NCBI GenBank assembly: GCA_017645305.1
Contig: JAGCPD010000009.1
Coordinates: forward strand, 1 to 64,000
Source of the DNA: Bacteroidaceae bacterium
GTDB lineage: Bacteria > Bacteroidota > Bacteroidia > Bacteroidales > Bacteroidaceae
Reading direction: 5' to 3'
DNA: 64,000 bases
A model generated the notes under the pieces. It worked only from the letters and a program-made list of their open reading frames with translations. It was not told where the DNA came from and did no database searches. Positions within the stretch are counted from its first letter, which is position 1. Each line of letters starts with the position of its first letter. Of this stretch, positions 16,708-25,398 are shown piece by piece. The translations under genes and the position numbers were made by a program.

Positions 16708-17994
16708 ATGAAACATATTAAGATTTTCAGCATATTGGCATTGATGCTCCTGATATGTACGCCCGTTATGGCTGCTGGCTTTAATGCAGAGGAGGGTATA
16801 AGCAAGTTCTTCGAAGAGATGGGCTTCGTTTCGTTCTTCATGGGCGAAGGCTGGAAGAATGCTGTTATGCTTCTGATAGGCTGCTTCCTGCTTTATCTCG
16901 CCATTAAAAAGGAGTATGAACCTTTGCTGTTGCTGCCCATAGCTTTTGGTATGATTCTTACAAACCTGCCCGGTGCTGGTATGTTCGATTCGAATTTGTG
17001 GAACGAACATTTTTTGAAAGAGGGCGCTGAAGGTTACCATTCTTACGGTTACGTTATGGCGCATGGCGGATTGCTGGATATCCTATACATAGGTGTTAAG
17101 GCAGGAATCTATCCCTGTCTTATCTTCCTGGGTGTAGGTGCAATGACTGACTTTGGTCCTCTGATTGCCAATCCCAAGAGCCTTCTGCTGGGTGCAGCTG
17201 CTCAAATAGGTATCTTTGCTACCTTTCTGGTAACACAGACCGACCTGCCCATCTTTGGTTTTAATCCTGCCGAGGCAGCCTCTATCGGTATTATCGGCGG
17301 TGCAGACGGTCCTACTGCCATCTTCCTTACCAGTAAGCTGGCTCCCGGATTGCTGGGTCCCATTGCCGTTGCCGCCTACAGCTATATGGCGTTGGTACCT
17401 GTTATACAGCCTCCCATCATGAAGCTCCTTACAACAGAGAAGGAACGTAAGATTCGTATGTCTCAGTTGCGCGAGGTTAGCAAGAAAGAGAAGATATTCT
17501 TCCCCATCGTTGTTGCCATTGTGGTTTCTTTGGTAGTACCCTCTGCTGGCACGCTTATCGGCTGTCTGATGCTAGGTAACTTGATGAAGGAGAGCGGTGT
17601 TGTTGAACGTCTGAGCAAAGCAGCACAGAACGAATTGAACAACATTGTTGTTATCTGTCTGGGTCTTACCGTAGGTGCTACAGCTACAGCTACCTCGTTC
17701 ATGAACTGGCAGACGCTGGGTATCCTTTGTGTTGGTATCGTTGCCTTTGGCATCGGTTCTGCTTCTGGCGTTATCATGGCCAAGATAATGAATATTTTCC
17801 TCAAAGAGAAAATTAACCCGCTTATTGGCTCTGCCGGCGTAAGTGCCGTTCCTATGGCGGCTCGTGTCAGCCAGACGGTAGGTCAGGAGGCAGACAAACG
17901 CAACTTCCTACTCATGCATGCCATGGGTCCCAATGTGGCCGGTGTAATCGGATCTGCCGTAGCAGCAGGTATTCTGCTCAGTTTCTTAGGTTAA
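16708..17994 (+). CDS. mmdB: Na+-transporting decarboxylase beta subunit
   Basis: The 428-residue integral membrane protein carries the family hallmark [17 protein letters not shown] and many hydrophobic helices. It decarboxylates carboxybiotin and uses the free energy to export Na+. The C-terminal stretch [13 protein letters not shown] is typical. An N-terminal hydrophobic leader ([19 protein letters not shown]) precedes the conserved core. The 26-base gap before it contains an AATTCACAATTC-type spacer. It is the last gene of the pump operon. Confidence 0.93.
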   Translation: MKHIKIFSILALMLLICTPVMAAGFNAEEGISKFFEEMGFVSFFMGEGWKNAVMLLIGCFLLYLAIKKEYEPLLLLPIAFGMILTNLPGAGMFDSNLWNEHFLKEGAEGYHSYGYVMAHGGLLDILYIGVKAGIYPCLIFLGVGAMTDFGPLIANPKSLLLGAAAQIGIFATFLVTQTDLPIFGFNPAEAASIGIIGGADGPTAIFLTSKLAPGLLGPIAVAAYSYMALVPVIQPPIMKLLTTEKERKIRMSQLREVSKKEKIFFPIVVAIVVSLVVPSAGTLIGCLMLGNLMKESGVVERLSKAAQNELNNIVVICLGLTVGATATATSFMNWQTLGILCVGIVAFGIGSASGVIMAKIMNIFLKEKINPLIGSAGVSAVPMAARVSQTVGQEADKRNFLLMHAMGPNVAGVIGSAVAAGILLSFLG

Positions 17995-18036
17995 AAACGC
18001 TGTAACGTAATAACGTGATAACGATATAACATAATA
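17995..18036. repeat. Short TAACG-rich direct repeats
   Basis: Between mmdB and the phosphatase gene the units GTAACG, ATAACG, GATAACG and ATATAAC follow one another at 8-10 base spacing. No hairpin terminator was found here, so read-through from the mmd operon is possible. Confidence 0.5.
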
Positions 18037-18040
18037 AATC

Positions 18041-19342
18041 ATGATGAGAAGACTCTTCATATTCATACTGGCGGCCCAATTAGCCGCCAGTATGCTTTTT
18101 GCCCAACAGGACTGGAGCAAAGCGCGTCGGGAAATCCACGATAATATCCGTCTTTCTGCCAGTAATCTTTTGGCTTATGTTGACCCCACAGAGGCTGATG
18201 TGCTAACCCCAACTCCCAAGGGATATGAACCTTTCTATATGTCACATTACGGTCGTCATGGTAGTCGCTGGCTGTGTGGTGACGGAGAATATCAGGATGC
18301 GCTGAATCCTCTCCGTAAGGCCCATGCATTGGGCAAGCTGACTCCTACAGGTGAGCAGATGTTGGCCGATATGGAACAATTTTATCTCTGTGCCATAAAG
18401 CGTGCCGGTGACCTTACAACGGTAGGAGAGCGTCAGCATCACCGTATCGGTAAGCGTATGACGGAGCATTTCCCTACTATTTTTAAGTCCAAGAACAGCC
18501 AGGTAGATGCCCGCAGTACTGTTGTAAAGCGCTGTATTATGTCAATGATGGCAGAGTGCGAGGAACTTACTGCCTTTAATCCAAATCTGAAGATTCACAA
18601 TGACGTGGGTGATTGTTTCCAGTACTATCTGGCTCCCAGTATGCCGTCAGAGGTAAAGAAGGCCATTAATAAGAGAGGTAATGTGGTAAATGAGTATCGT
18701 AAGAAGTTCATCCACCCAGAACGGTTTATCAGCTCCATTTTTAACGATGAGGTTTATGTTCGCGACAGTGTGGAGCAAGAACGTTTGATGCGTCATATCT
18801 TTAACGTTTGCAGCAATATGCAGAGTCATGATAACGGAATAGATATGTACCATTACTTTACGGAGGACGAGTGTTATGACATTTGGCGTACCCATAACAT
18901 AGAATGGTACACTGGCTATGGTGCAAGTCCTCTTAGTGACAAGAAAGCGCCTCTTCGTGTCAGCGGATTGTTGAAGAACTTCATTGAGACGGCTGATACC
19001 ATTGTTGGCAGCAAGACTTTTCATGGTGCCACTTTGCGTTTTGGTCACGAGGTGTATGTGCTTCCTATGGCTACGTTGATGGAGTTGGGTGATGCTGGCA
19101 AGGAAATAGCCGACCTAGACCTCTTGGATTATTCTTGGGCCAACTACCGCATCTTTGCTATGGCAAGTAACGTGCAGCTTATTTTCTACCGTCCCAAGAA
19201 AGGCAAGGATGGAGACATTTTAGTAAAAGCCCTCCTCAATGAACGTGAGGTAACTTTGCCTGGTACAGCCGTCACAGGTCCATATTATAGGTGGTCTGAC
19301 CTTAGGACATACTATCTGAAGAAGATGTCGCAAAACGATTGA
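18041..19342 (+). CDS. Secreted histidine-type acid phosphatase (MINPP-like)
   Basis: The 433-residue protein has a signal peptide (about 1-21, ending SMLFA) and the histidine phosphatase motif YGRHGSR, with R72, H73 and R76. The second catalytic block is FGHEVYVLPM, with His-Glu as in multiple inositol polyphosphate phosphatases rather than His-Asp. Branch-2 histidine phosphatases remove phosphate from phytate or other phosphomonoesters. The product is probably periplasmic or outer-membrane. Two adjacent ATGs occur at the start. It lies 46 bases after mmdB and just before another secreted phosphoesterase-type gene. Confidence 0.85.
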   Translation: MMRRLFIFILAAQLAASMLFAQQDWSKARREIHDNIRLSASNLLAYVDPTEADVLTPTPKGYEPFYMSHYGRHGSRWLCGDGEYQDALNPLRKAHALGKLTPTGEQMLADMEQFYLCAIKRAGDLTTVGERQHHRIGKRMTEHFPTIFKSKNSQVDARSTVVKRCIMSMMAECEELTAFNPNLKIHNDVGDCFQYYLAPSMPSEVKKAINKRGNVVNEYRKKFIHPERFISSIFNDEVYVRDSVEQERLMRHIFNVCSNMQSHDNGIDMYHYFTEDECYDIWRTHNIEWYTGYGASPLSDKKAPLRVSGLLKNFIETADTIVGSKTFHGATLRFGHEVYVLPMATLMELGDAGKEIADLDLLDYSWANYRIFAMASNVQLIFYRPKKGKDGDILVKALLNEREVTLPGTAVTGPYYRWSDLRTYYLKKMSQND

Positions 19343-19405
19343 TAATTGACAATTGGGAGCTGAAAAATTAGAGCATAGTTTCCCCTTTCTTGGAGAGGGT
19401 TAAGG
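19343..19405. repeat. Degenerate intergenic repeat with CCCCTTTCTTGGAGAGGGTT core
   Basis: This spacer has an AATTGACAATTGGGAG stretch followed by CCCCTTTCTTGGAGAGGGTT, partly self-complementary, then AAGGATGAGG. It resembles short palindromic intergenic repeats I associate with Bacteroidetes genomes. The comparison is from memory and was not searched. Confidence 0.4.
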
Positions 19406-19420
19406 ATGAGGCTCATGGCT

Positions 19421-20350
19421 ATGAAAAACGTCAAATTAGTTATTCTTTGCTTTCTTTTTTGCAGTCAGGCGGTTTATGCGCAAGACGATGTAATGACAAT
19501 GCGCATTATGACTTACAACATCCGACATGGGGAAGGTATGGACAATGTTATAGATCTTGACCGTCAGGCCAAGGTTATCGCGGATGCTACGCCCGATATT
19601 GTGGGACTGCAGGAGGTGGATAGCTGTGTGAAGCGTTCCGGGTATATTGCCGAAGCTGCTGTTTTGGGCAAAAAGGCAGGAATGTATGCCACATTCGGTG
19701 GTGCCATTCCCCTTACTGGAGGCAAGTATGGTGTAGCTATCCTCAGCAAGGAAAAGCCTTTATCCTACCATAACACCCCTTTGCCGGGCAAGGAAGCCCG
19801 AACCCTGCTTGTATGCGAGTTCCAGGAGTATATGTTCGCCTGCACCCATCTCGACCTTGAAGAGGAAAACCGTCTTGCTTCCTTGGACATTATCTTGGAG
19901 GAAGCAGCTTGTTGGGACAAACCCTTTTTTATCTGTGGTGACTGGAACGATATCCCAACCTCCACGCTCATTACCAGAATGAAGAAGAATTTCAGTTTCC
20001 TGAACAATATTACCGCCAGTAGCAGTAATTATACATTTCCTGCCGGCACTCCAAATAAAATAATAGACTATATTGCCAGTTACGGACGTGTTGTAAAGTC
20101 TGTACGCAAGCGTCAGGTTATCAACGAGTCAGAAGCTTCGGACCACCGTCCCGTTCTGGTTGAGATAAGGTTAGACCGTTACACCACCCCTATATTTTCT
20201 CCCGTTGAAGACAATGCTCAAAGTTCAAAGTTCAAAGCCCAATCAATCTACGACCTCTCCGGCCGCCAAATTAACACTCAATTCCCAATTTCCTGTTTCC
20301 AATTGAGGAAGGGACTTTACATTGTGAACGGCAAAAAAGTGTACAATTAA
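19421..20350 (+). CDS. Secreted endonuclease/exonuclease/phosphatase-family protein with T9SS-like tail
   Basis: The protein has a signal peptide (MKNVKLVILCFLFCSQAVYA) and the EEP fold: MTYNIRHGEG, GLQEVDS, HLDLEE, GDWNDIP and SDHRPVLVEI supply the metal and catalytic residues. Family members cleave phosphodiesters or inositol/sphingolipid phosphates; the substrate is not deducible. The tail IYDLSGRQI...LRKGLYIVNGKKV is a T9SS-like sorting signal. The linker before and inside the tail is encoded by simple DNA repeats (AAAGTTCAAAGTTCAAAG; CAATTCCCAATTTCC). An in-frame ATG at 19406 would add five residues. It pairs with the upstream phosphatase as a possible phosphate-scavenging set. Confidence 0.85.
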   Translation: MKNVKLVILCFLFCSQAVYAQDDVMTMRIMTYNIRHGEGMDNVIDLDRQAKVIADATPDIVGLQEVDSCVKRSGYIAEAAVLGKKAGMYATFGGAIPLTGGKYGVAILSKEKPLSYHNTPLPGKEARTLLVCEFQEYMFACTHLDLEEENRLASLDIILEEAACWDKPFFICGDWNDIPTSTLITRMKKNFSFLNNITASSSNYTFPAGTPNKIIDYIASYGRVVKSVRKRQVINESEASDHRPVLVEIRLDRYTTPIFSPVEDNAQSSKFKAQSIYDLSGRQINTQFPISCFQLRKGLYIVNGKKVYN

Positions 20351-20389
20351 CGGTCCAAATAAAGGCCTTTTGAAAACGTGTGTAAAACC

Positions 20390-22387
20390 TTATTTTATCA
20401 ATCCCCGACCTTTTAGAAAGGCAGTGTTGTTAGGCTGGCGGCCGGCAAATTGTTGGTAAAGCACCATCGGTTCCTCGGAACCACCTTTCTCCAGGAAGGT
20501 CTGCTTGAACTTGGCAGCCAGTTCCTTGTTCCATACATTGCCGGATGCCTCAAAGACAGAGAAAGCATCCTTATCAAGTACCTCTGCCCACAAATAGCCG
20601 TAGTAGCCGGCACTGTATCCGCTGGAGAAAATATGATTGAAGTAGGTGGTACGGTAGCGAGGGCCAATCTCGGGAATGAGCCCCATCTGCTGACAGACTT
20701 GCTGTTCAAAGATGTCAATGTCGATACCGTTGATGCTCTCCAACTCGTGCCACTTCATGTCGAGAATCGAGGCGGCGCAGAGTTCTGTGGTCATGAAGCC
20801 CTGGTTGAACTTCAGCGAGTTATTAATCTTCTTTACTAACTCAGCAGGAATAACCTCACCTTTTTCGTTTATGGCATACTGAGCCAGCAATTCGGGCTGG
20901 AAAGCCCAGTTCTCGTTGAACTGCGAAAAAGTTTCCACGAAGTCGCGTGTGACATTGGTGCCGCTGACAGAGGGGTAGTGGCATTGGGTAAGCAGGCCGT
21001 GCAGGGCGTGGCCGAACTCGTGGAAGACGGTCTTCACCTCGTCGATGGTAAGATACTCTTCCAGATTTCCGACATTAACTATGATAGGACGAATCATGTT
21101 GCCTTGAGCATCTGTGTACTGTTCGCGGATGTTATTCATCCAGGCACCACCGCGCTTGCTGGAGCGGGGTAGATAATCGGTGGTGAAGATACCCAACAGG
21201 TTGCCCTCGTCATCTGTAACTTTATACGTAATAACTACATCGGGGTTGTAAGAAGGTACATCCTTCAGCTCCTCCATATTAATACCGTATAGATTTTTTG
21301 CGGCAATGAAGATGCCCTTCACAACGTTCTCCAACTTGAAATAAGGCTTGGTAAGTTCTTCGTTTAGGTCGTACTTCTGCTTGCGAACCTTCTCGGCATA
21401 GTACCACCAGTCCCAAGCCTCTATCTTGCTGCCGGCAGGAAGTTTGCCTGAAGATATGTCTTCGTTCATTAGTGTTTGCATATCGTAAACCTCCTCTTTG
21501 GCTTTGGCTATGGCGGCTGTCATGATATCTGCGAGGAATGCATCCACGGTTTCGGGATCGTGTGCCATTTTGGGCTCTAGGATATAGGCGGCAGGGTTTT
21601 TGTAGCCCATAATCTGTGCTTTCTCAATACGGAGACGCATGATGTCCAGGACGAGTTGTCGGTTATCGTATTCATTGTCGTTATGGCCGCGCATGGTGTA
21701 TGCCTCAAGCATCTGTTGGCGGAGCGCACGGTCTTCGGTGGTCGTCATGGCATTGGGGTAGTCTGAGACACTGATGCCGAATTTCTCCTTAAAGGCGTTG
21801 CTTTCGGAGAGGATGTTGTTGCCAAGTTTCTGCGTCTTGGTTGCCATCTCTGTATTGATTTCGCGCAGGTGAGCCTGCTTATCCTCAGGCAGACCGATAC
21901 CGTTTCGTTCAAAAGCCTCAAAGCGTTTCTTCAATACCATCTGCTGCTCGCGTGTAAGTTGGCTTTGGTCGGCTTTGTATAGTTTCGCTATGCGTTCATA
22001 GAGTCCTTTGTTAAAGGATATGTTATCGCTGTGTTCGGTAAGCATAGGTGTAGCCTGTTCCATAATGGAATCGAGTTCGGGAGTGCGATCTGTCTCGTAA
22101 ACATTGTATAATACGCCCGATACCTTGCTTAGAATTTCACTGGAAAGCTCGAGTGGAAGAACCGTATTTTCGAACGTAGGCTCTTCGGGATTGCTTACAA
22201 TTGCTTCAATCTCTTTGTTCTGTTGTTCAATTCCAGCCTTAATGGCGGGAATGTAGTCTTCTGCCCGAATGTCTGAGAAAGGAGGAATTCCATAAGGGGT
22301 GTCCCACTCGGTAAGGAAAGGGTTCTGGTGGTTGGTACATGCCAAGAGCGACATAGCTGTTGTCATACCCAGGATAATCTTTTTCAT
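20390..22387 (-). CDS. dcp: M3-family peptidyl-dipeptidase, lipoprotein
   Basis: The 665-residue protein has a lipoprotein signal (LLAC, C17) and the thimet oligopeptidase fold with the zinc motif HEFGHALHGLL near residue 455. Full family length and the C-terminal block (YFNHIFSSGYSAGYYGYLWA) are present. M3 dipeptidyl carboxypeptidases trim peptides two residues at a time; the lipoprotein signal places this copy in the envelope. A weak -7-like box TACCTTTA lies at 22424-22431 on the minus strand. Confidence 0.92.
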   Translation of the reverse strand: MKKIILGMTTAMSLLACTNHQNPFLTEWDTPYGIPPFSDIRAEDYIPAIKAGIEQQNKEIEAIVSNPEEPTFENTVLPLELSSEILSKVSGVLYNVYETDRTPELDSIMEQATPMLTEHSDNISFNKGLYERIAKLYKADQSQLTREQQMVLKKRFEAFERNGIGLPEDKQAHLREINTEMATKTQKLGNNILSESNAFKEKFGISVSDYPNAMTTTEDRALRQQMLEAYTMRGHNDNEYDNRQLVLDIMRLRIEKAQIMGYKNPAAYILEPKMAHDPETVDAFLADIMTAAIAKAKEEVYDMQTLMNEDISSGKLPAGSKIEAWDWWYYAEKVRKQKYDLNEELTKPYFKLENVVKGIFIAAKNLYGINMEELKDVPSYNPDVVITYKVTDDEGNLLGIFTTDYLPRSSKRGGAWMNNIREQYTDAQGNMIRPIIVNVGNLEEYLTIDEVKTVFHEFGHALHGLLTQCHYPSVSGTNVTRDFVETFSQFNENWAFQPELLAQYAINEKGEVIPAELVKKINNSLKFNQGFMTTELCAASILDMKWHELESINGIDIDIFEQQVCQQMGLIPEIGPRYRTTYFNHIFSSGYSAGYYGYLWAEVLDKDAFSVFEASGNVWNKELAAKFKQTFLEKGGSEEPMVLYQQFAGRQPNNTAFLKGRGLIK

Positions 22388-22544
22388 GTTGCTTATTTTA
22401 GAATTTTATTGGTTTTGTGGCAGTAAAGGTACGACTTAGTGAGAGATTTTCCAAATTTATTAGAAAAAATCCGGGCAGGAATACTTTCATAGATAGTTAT
22501 AAGAACAATTAAGTGAGAGAAATGCAAAAAGAAAATGATTTTTC

Positions 22545-22575
22545 TTTGTCAGAAAAGAATTATTTGTTATTTTTG
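22545..22575 (+). promoter_or_regulatory. Promoter of the BspA-like gene
   Basis: TTTG at 22545-22548 and TATTTTTG at 22568-22575 are separated by 19 bases, a good -33/-7 match. The start codon lies 54 bases downstream. Confidence 0.6.
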
Positions 22576-22629
22576 TGGCGAAATAGGCTTTATTTGATTG
22601 AAACAATAAACTAAAAATATTAAACTAAA

Positions 22630-24147
22630 ATGAAACGAAACTACTTTGTTTGTTGCCTGATTGCCTTGTTGGGTAGTCTGAACATGCAGGCTTTCGACTT
22701 CGAGGTCGATGGCATTTACTACACAGTTACGGGAAAGGATTCCGTCTCTGTTGTTGCCGGCACAAATCTTTACGGGGGGAGTGTAACTATTCCTGCAACT
22801 GTAAAGAATGACACGTTGGAATATAAGGTCGCTGCTATTGATAGCAAGGCTTTCTATTATTGTACCGATCTGACATCTGTTATCATTCCTGAAGGTGTGG
22901 AAAAGATTGATTATGCTGCCTTTAGAAATTGTAGCGGTCTGACATCTGTTGCTCTTCCCGCAAGTATAAAGAAGATGGGCAACGCTGTCTTTTTTGGCTG
23001 CAGCAGTTTGGCATCCGTTACGCTGCCTGACAATTTGACAGCTATTGAGCCCTATACGTTCTTTGCCTGCAAGAACCTGACAACTGTCAGTGTCCCTGCG
23101 AGCGTTCGTAGAATCGGTGGTTCTGCTTTTGGCGACTGCAAGGCTCTGACATCTGTTAATATCCCCGTGGGAATTACAGAGATTGCAAGCCATACCTTCG
23201 AGAACTGCAGTGCCCTGACATCTGTTGTCATCCCCGTTGGTGTGACAGACATTGGTGATTATGCCTTCCAGAATTGTAGTGCTTTGACATCTGTTGTTAT
23301 CCCTGCAGGTGTAACTCAGTTAGGGCGTTGTGCCTTCTTTGGTTGTAATCTGGCATCTGTCACCATTCCCGCTACCGTTAAGTTACTTGTGTCTTCTACT
23401 TTCGGAAGCTGCCCCAATCTTTCGACTATCTCTGTGGAAAGTGGCAATACGAAGTACTCAGCAGAGGGTAATGCCCTAATAGAGACCATTGTTGATGACA
23501 AGACCTCAGATATTACGAAGAGGCTTGTTATGGGTTGTGCCAGCACTGTTATCCCCGATGGCGTAACGGAAATTGGCCGTTGTGCTTTTGAAAACTGCAA
23601 TGGTTTGACTTCCATTACTATTCCCGCCAGCGTTACGAGTATTGAGGATTATGCCTTTTCTTCCTGTACAGATCTGACATCTGTTACTATCTTGGAGGGT
23701 CTGACCGACATCGGTAACTATGCCTTTGCGGGATGCGAGAATTTGGAAAGTATCTCCTTGCCGGCATCTACAGCTACGATTGGCGATGAAGCTTTTGCAC
23801 AATGCTCAGGTCTTAAGGTTGTTACTTGCAATGCCATAAAGTGTCCCAAAGCTTCTTCTGATGCTTTCCTTTCTATTTCGGAGGATGCAGTTCTCTTTGT
23901 TCCTTCAGCATCCTATGATGAGTATGCCAGGACAGATCCCTGGAAGCAGTTCCTGAATATTGATGTTATAGAAAATAATATGGTTGCAGAGGAAAGGGAT
24001 GCAGAGACTGCCATTACTTCTTTGGAAGGTTTTGGTAAGATTCAACAGGTTTACCAGCTTGGCGGTCAGCAGACATCAAGGCTCCAGCGTGGTATCAATA
24101 TCGTTCGCATGAGCGATGGAACAACCCGCAAGGTGCTTGTGAAGTAA
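22630..24147 (+). CDS. BspA-like leucine-rich repeat surface protein
   Basis: The 505-residue protein has a signal peptide (about 1-21) and roughly a dozen 23-residue BspA/TpLRR repeats of the form C-x-x-L-T-S-V-x-I-P-x-x-V-x-x-I-x-x-x-A-F. The repeats are also obvious in the DNA as recurring CTGACATCTGTT units. The C-terminus (VYQLGGQQ...RLQRGINIVR) looks like a weak T9SS-type tail. BspA proteins bind host or bacterial surface ligands in oral species, which is only suggestive here. The stop lies 4 bases before the xseA start. Confidence 0.88.
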   Translation: MKRNYFVCCLIALLGSLNMQAFDFEVDGIYYTVTGKDSVSVVAGTNLYGGSVTIPATVKNDTLEYKVAAIDSKAFYYCTDLTSVIIPEGVEKIDYAAFRNCSGLTSVALPASIKKMGNAVFFGCSSLASVTLPDNLTAIEPYTFFACKNLTTVSVPASVRRIGGSAFGDCKALTSVNIPVGITEIASHTFENCSALTSVVIPVGVTDIGDYAFQNCSALTSVVIPAGVTQLGRCAFFGCNLASVTIPATVKLLVSSTFGSCPNLSTISVESGNTKYSAEGNALIETIVDDKTSDITKRLVMGCASTVIPDGVTEIGRCAFENCNGLTSITIPASVTSIEDYAFSSCTDLTSVTILEGLTDIGNYAFAGCENLESISLPASTATIGDEAFAQCSGLKVVTCNAIKCPKASSDAFLSISEDAVLFVPSASYDEYARTDPWKQFLNIDVIENNMVAEERDAETAITSLEGFGKIQQVYQLGGQQTSRLQRGINIVRMSDGTTRKVLVK

Positions 24148-24151
24148 GTAT

Positions 24152-25378
24152 TTGACACTATTCGAACTGAATCATATTGTACGCTCGGTGCTGGAATCCT
24201 CCATTGATGAGGAGTACTGGGTTGAAGGAGAGTTCGCCGATGCCAGTGTTGGCTTCGGCGGACACTTCTATGGTGAGATGGTCCAGAAAGATGAACAGGG
24301 GAGAAACATAGTTGCCCGTGCCCGTGTCACTTGTTGGGCAAGAAATTACAACATTATAAGCCTGCGTTTCCAGAAAGAGACGGGTGAGACGCTACGTCGT
24401 GGCCTTCATGTCAAACTGTTGGTAAAGGTTACTTTTCACGAGCAGTACGGCTATGCCCTGAACATCCTTGATGTGGACAGTTCTTTCACGTTAGGCGATA
24501 TGGCTCGGCGTCGCAAGGAAATTCTTGCCCAATTGCAGCAGGATGGTATTATCAACGATAACAAAGAACTTCCTTTACCGTCCCTCCTGAAACACATTGC
24601 TGTCGTCTCCTCGGCAGGAGCTGCAGGCTATGGTGATTTCTGTGACCAACTGGAGCAAAATGACTACGGTCTTTTCTTTCACCATCATCTATTCCCCGCC
24701 GTTATGCAAGGCACTAATGTAGAAGAGAGTGTAATGACTGCCCTGGCTGCCATTGCCGATGAGGCTGACTGCTGGGACTGTGTAGTCATCATACGTGGTG
24801 GCGGAGCCACGGGTGATCTTTCCGATTTCGATTCCTATCCCCTTGCCGCTGCAGTGGCCCAGATGCCCATCCCCGTTATCGTAGGAATAGGGCATGAGCG
24901 TGACGAGACTGTACTTGATTTTGTTGCACATGTTCGTGTAAAGACTCCCACCGCAGCTGCCGCCTTCCTTATAGATAATGGTGTCCAGCAGTTGTCCCGC
25001 TTGGATGATATTCAGAACCGTATGATACAAGGGGTTTCCCTTCTTTGTGAACGTCAGCAACGCTACATAGAACAACTCACCGTACGTCTTACGTCAGCCC
25101 CGAGTAAGCTTCTGCTTACAGAGCAGCATCACTTAGAGATTTTGCAGAACCGTCATATGCAGGCAGCTAGGTTCATGCTTCAAAATGCGAAACTCCAGTT
25201 GCAGAATCTCGAAACCCGTTATGTCGCGCTTGATCCTGTTCTCCAGCTTAAGCGAGGTTTTTCCCTTACCTATACAGCGGATGGTCAGCTTCTCCGTTCA
25301 ACCAAAGACCTCCATTATGGTGAACCGCTTATAACCCGCCTTGCTGACGGAACAGTCAAGTCAGAGGTAACGCAATAG
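24152..25378 (+). CDS. xseA: Exodeoxyribonuclease VII large subunit
   Basis: The 408-residue protein has an N-terminal OB-fold (LNHIVRSVLESSIDEEYWVE) and the family core (VVIIRGGGATGDLSDFD; PIPVIVGIGHERDET). With XseB it degrades single-stranded DNA in both directions. The reading frame has a TGA at 24140 and no ATG before the conserved start, so initiation is most likely at TTG 24152, coupled to the stop of the leucine-rich repeat gene at 24147. The small subunit lies two genes on, separated by a peptidase gene. Confidence 0.92.
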   Translation: MTLFELNHIVRSVLESSIDEEYWVEGEFADASVGFGGHFYGEMVQKDEQGRNIVARARVTCWARNYNIISLRFQKETGETLRRGLHVKLLVKVTFHEQYGYALNILDVDSSFTLGDMARRRKEILAQLQQDGIINDNKELPLPSLLKHIAVVSSAGAAGYGDFCDQLEQNDYGLFFHHHLFPAVMQGTNVEESVMTALAAIADEADCWDCVVIIRGGGATGDLSDFDSYPLAAAVAQMPIPVIVGIGHERDETVLDFVAHVRVKTPTAAAAFLIDNGVQQLSRLDDIQNRMIQGVSLLCERQQRYIEQLTVRLTSAPSKLLLTEQHHLEILQNRHMQAARFMLQNAKLQLQNLETRYVALDPVLQLKRGFSLTYTADGQLLRSTKDLHYGEPLITRLADGTVKSEVTQ

Positions 25379-25398
25379 TATATGAAAAGATATATAAA

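Noticed and set aside
14322..17994. The decarboxylase cluster as oxaloacetate decarboxylase
   Set aside because: The alpha subunit is an acyl-CoA carboxyltransferase, not the TIM-barrel oxaloacetate-type alpha subunit, so methylmalonyl-CoA decarboxylase fits better.
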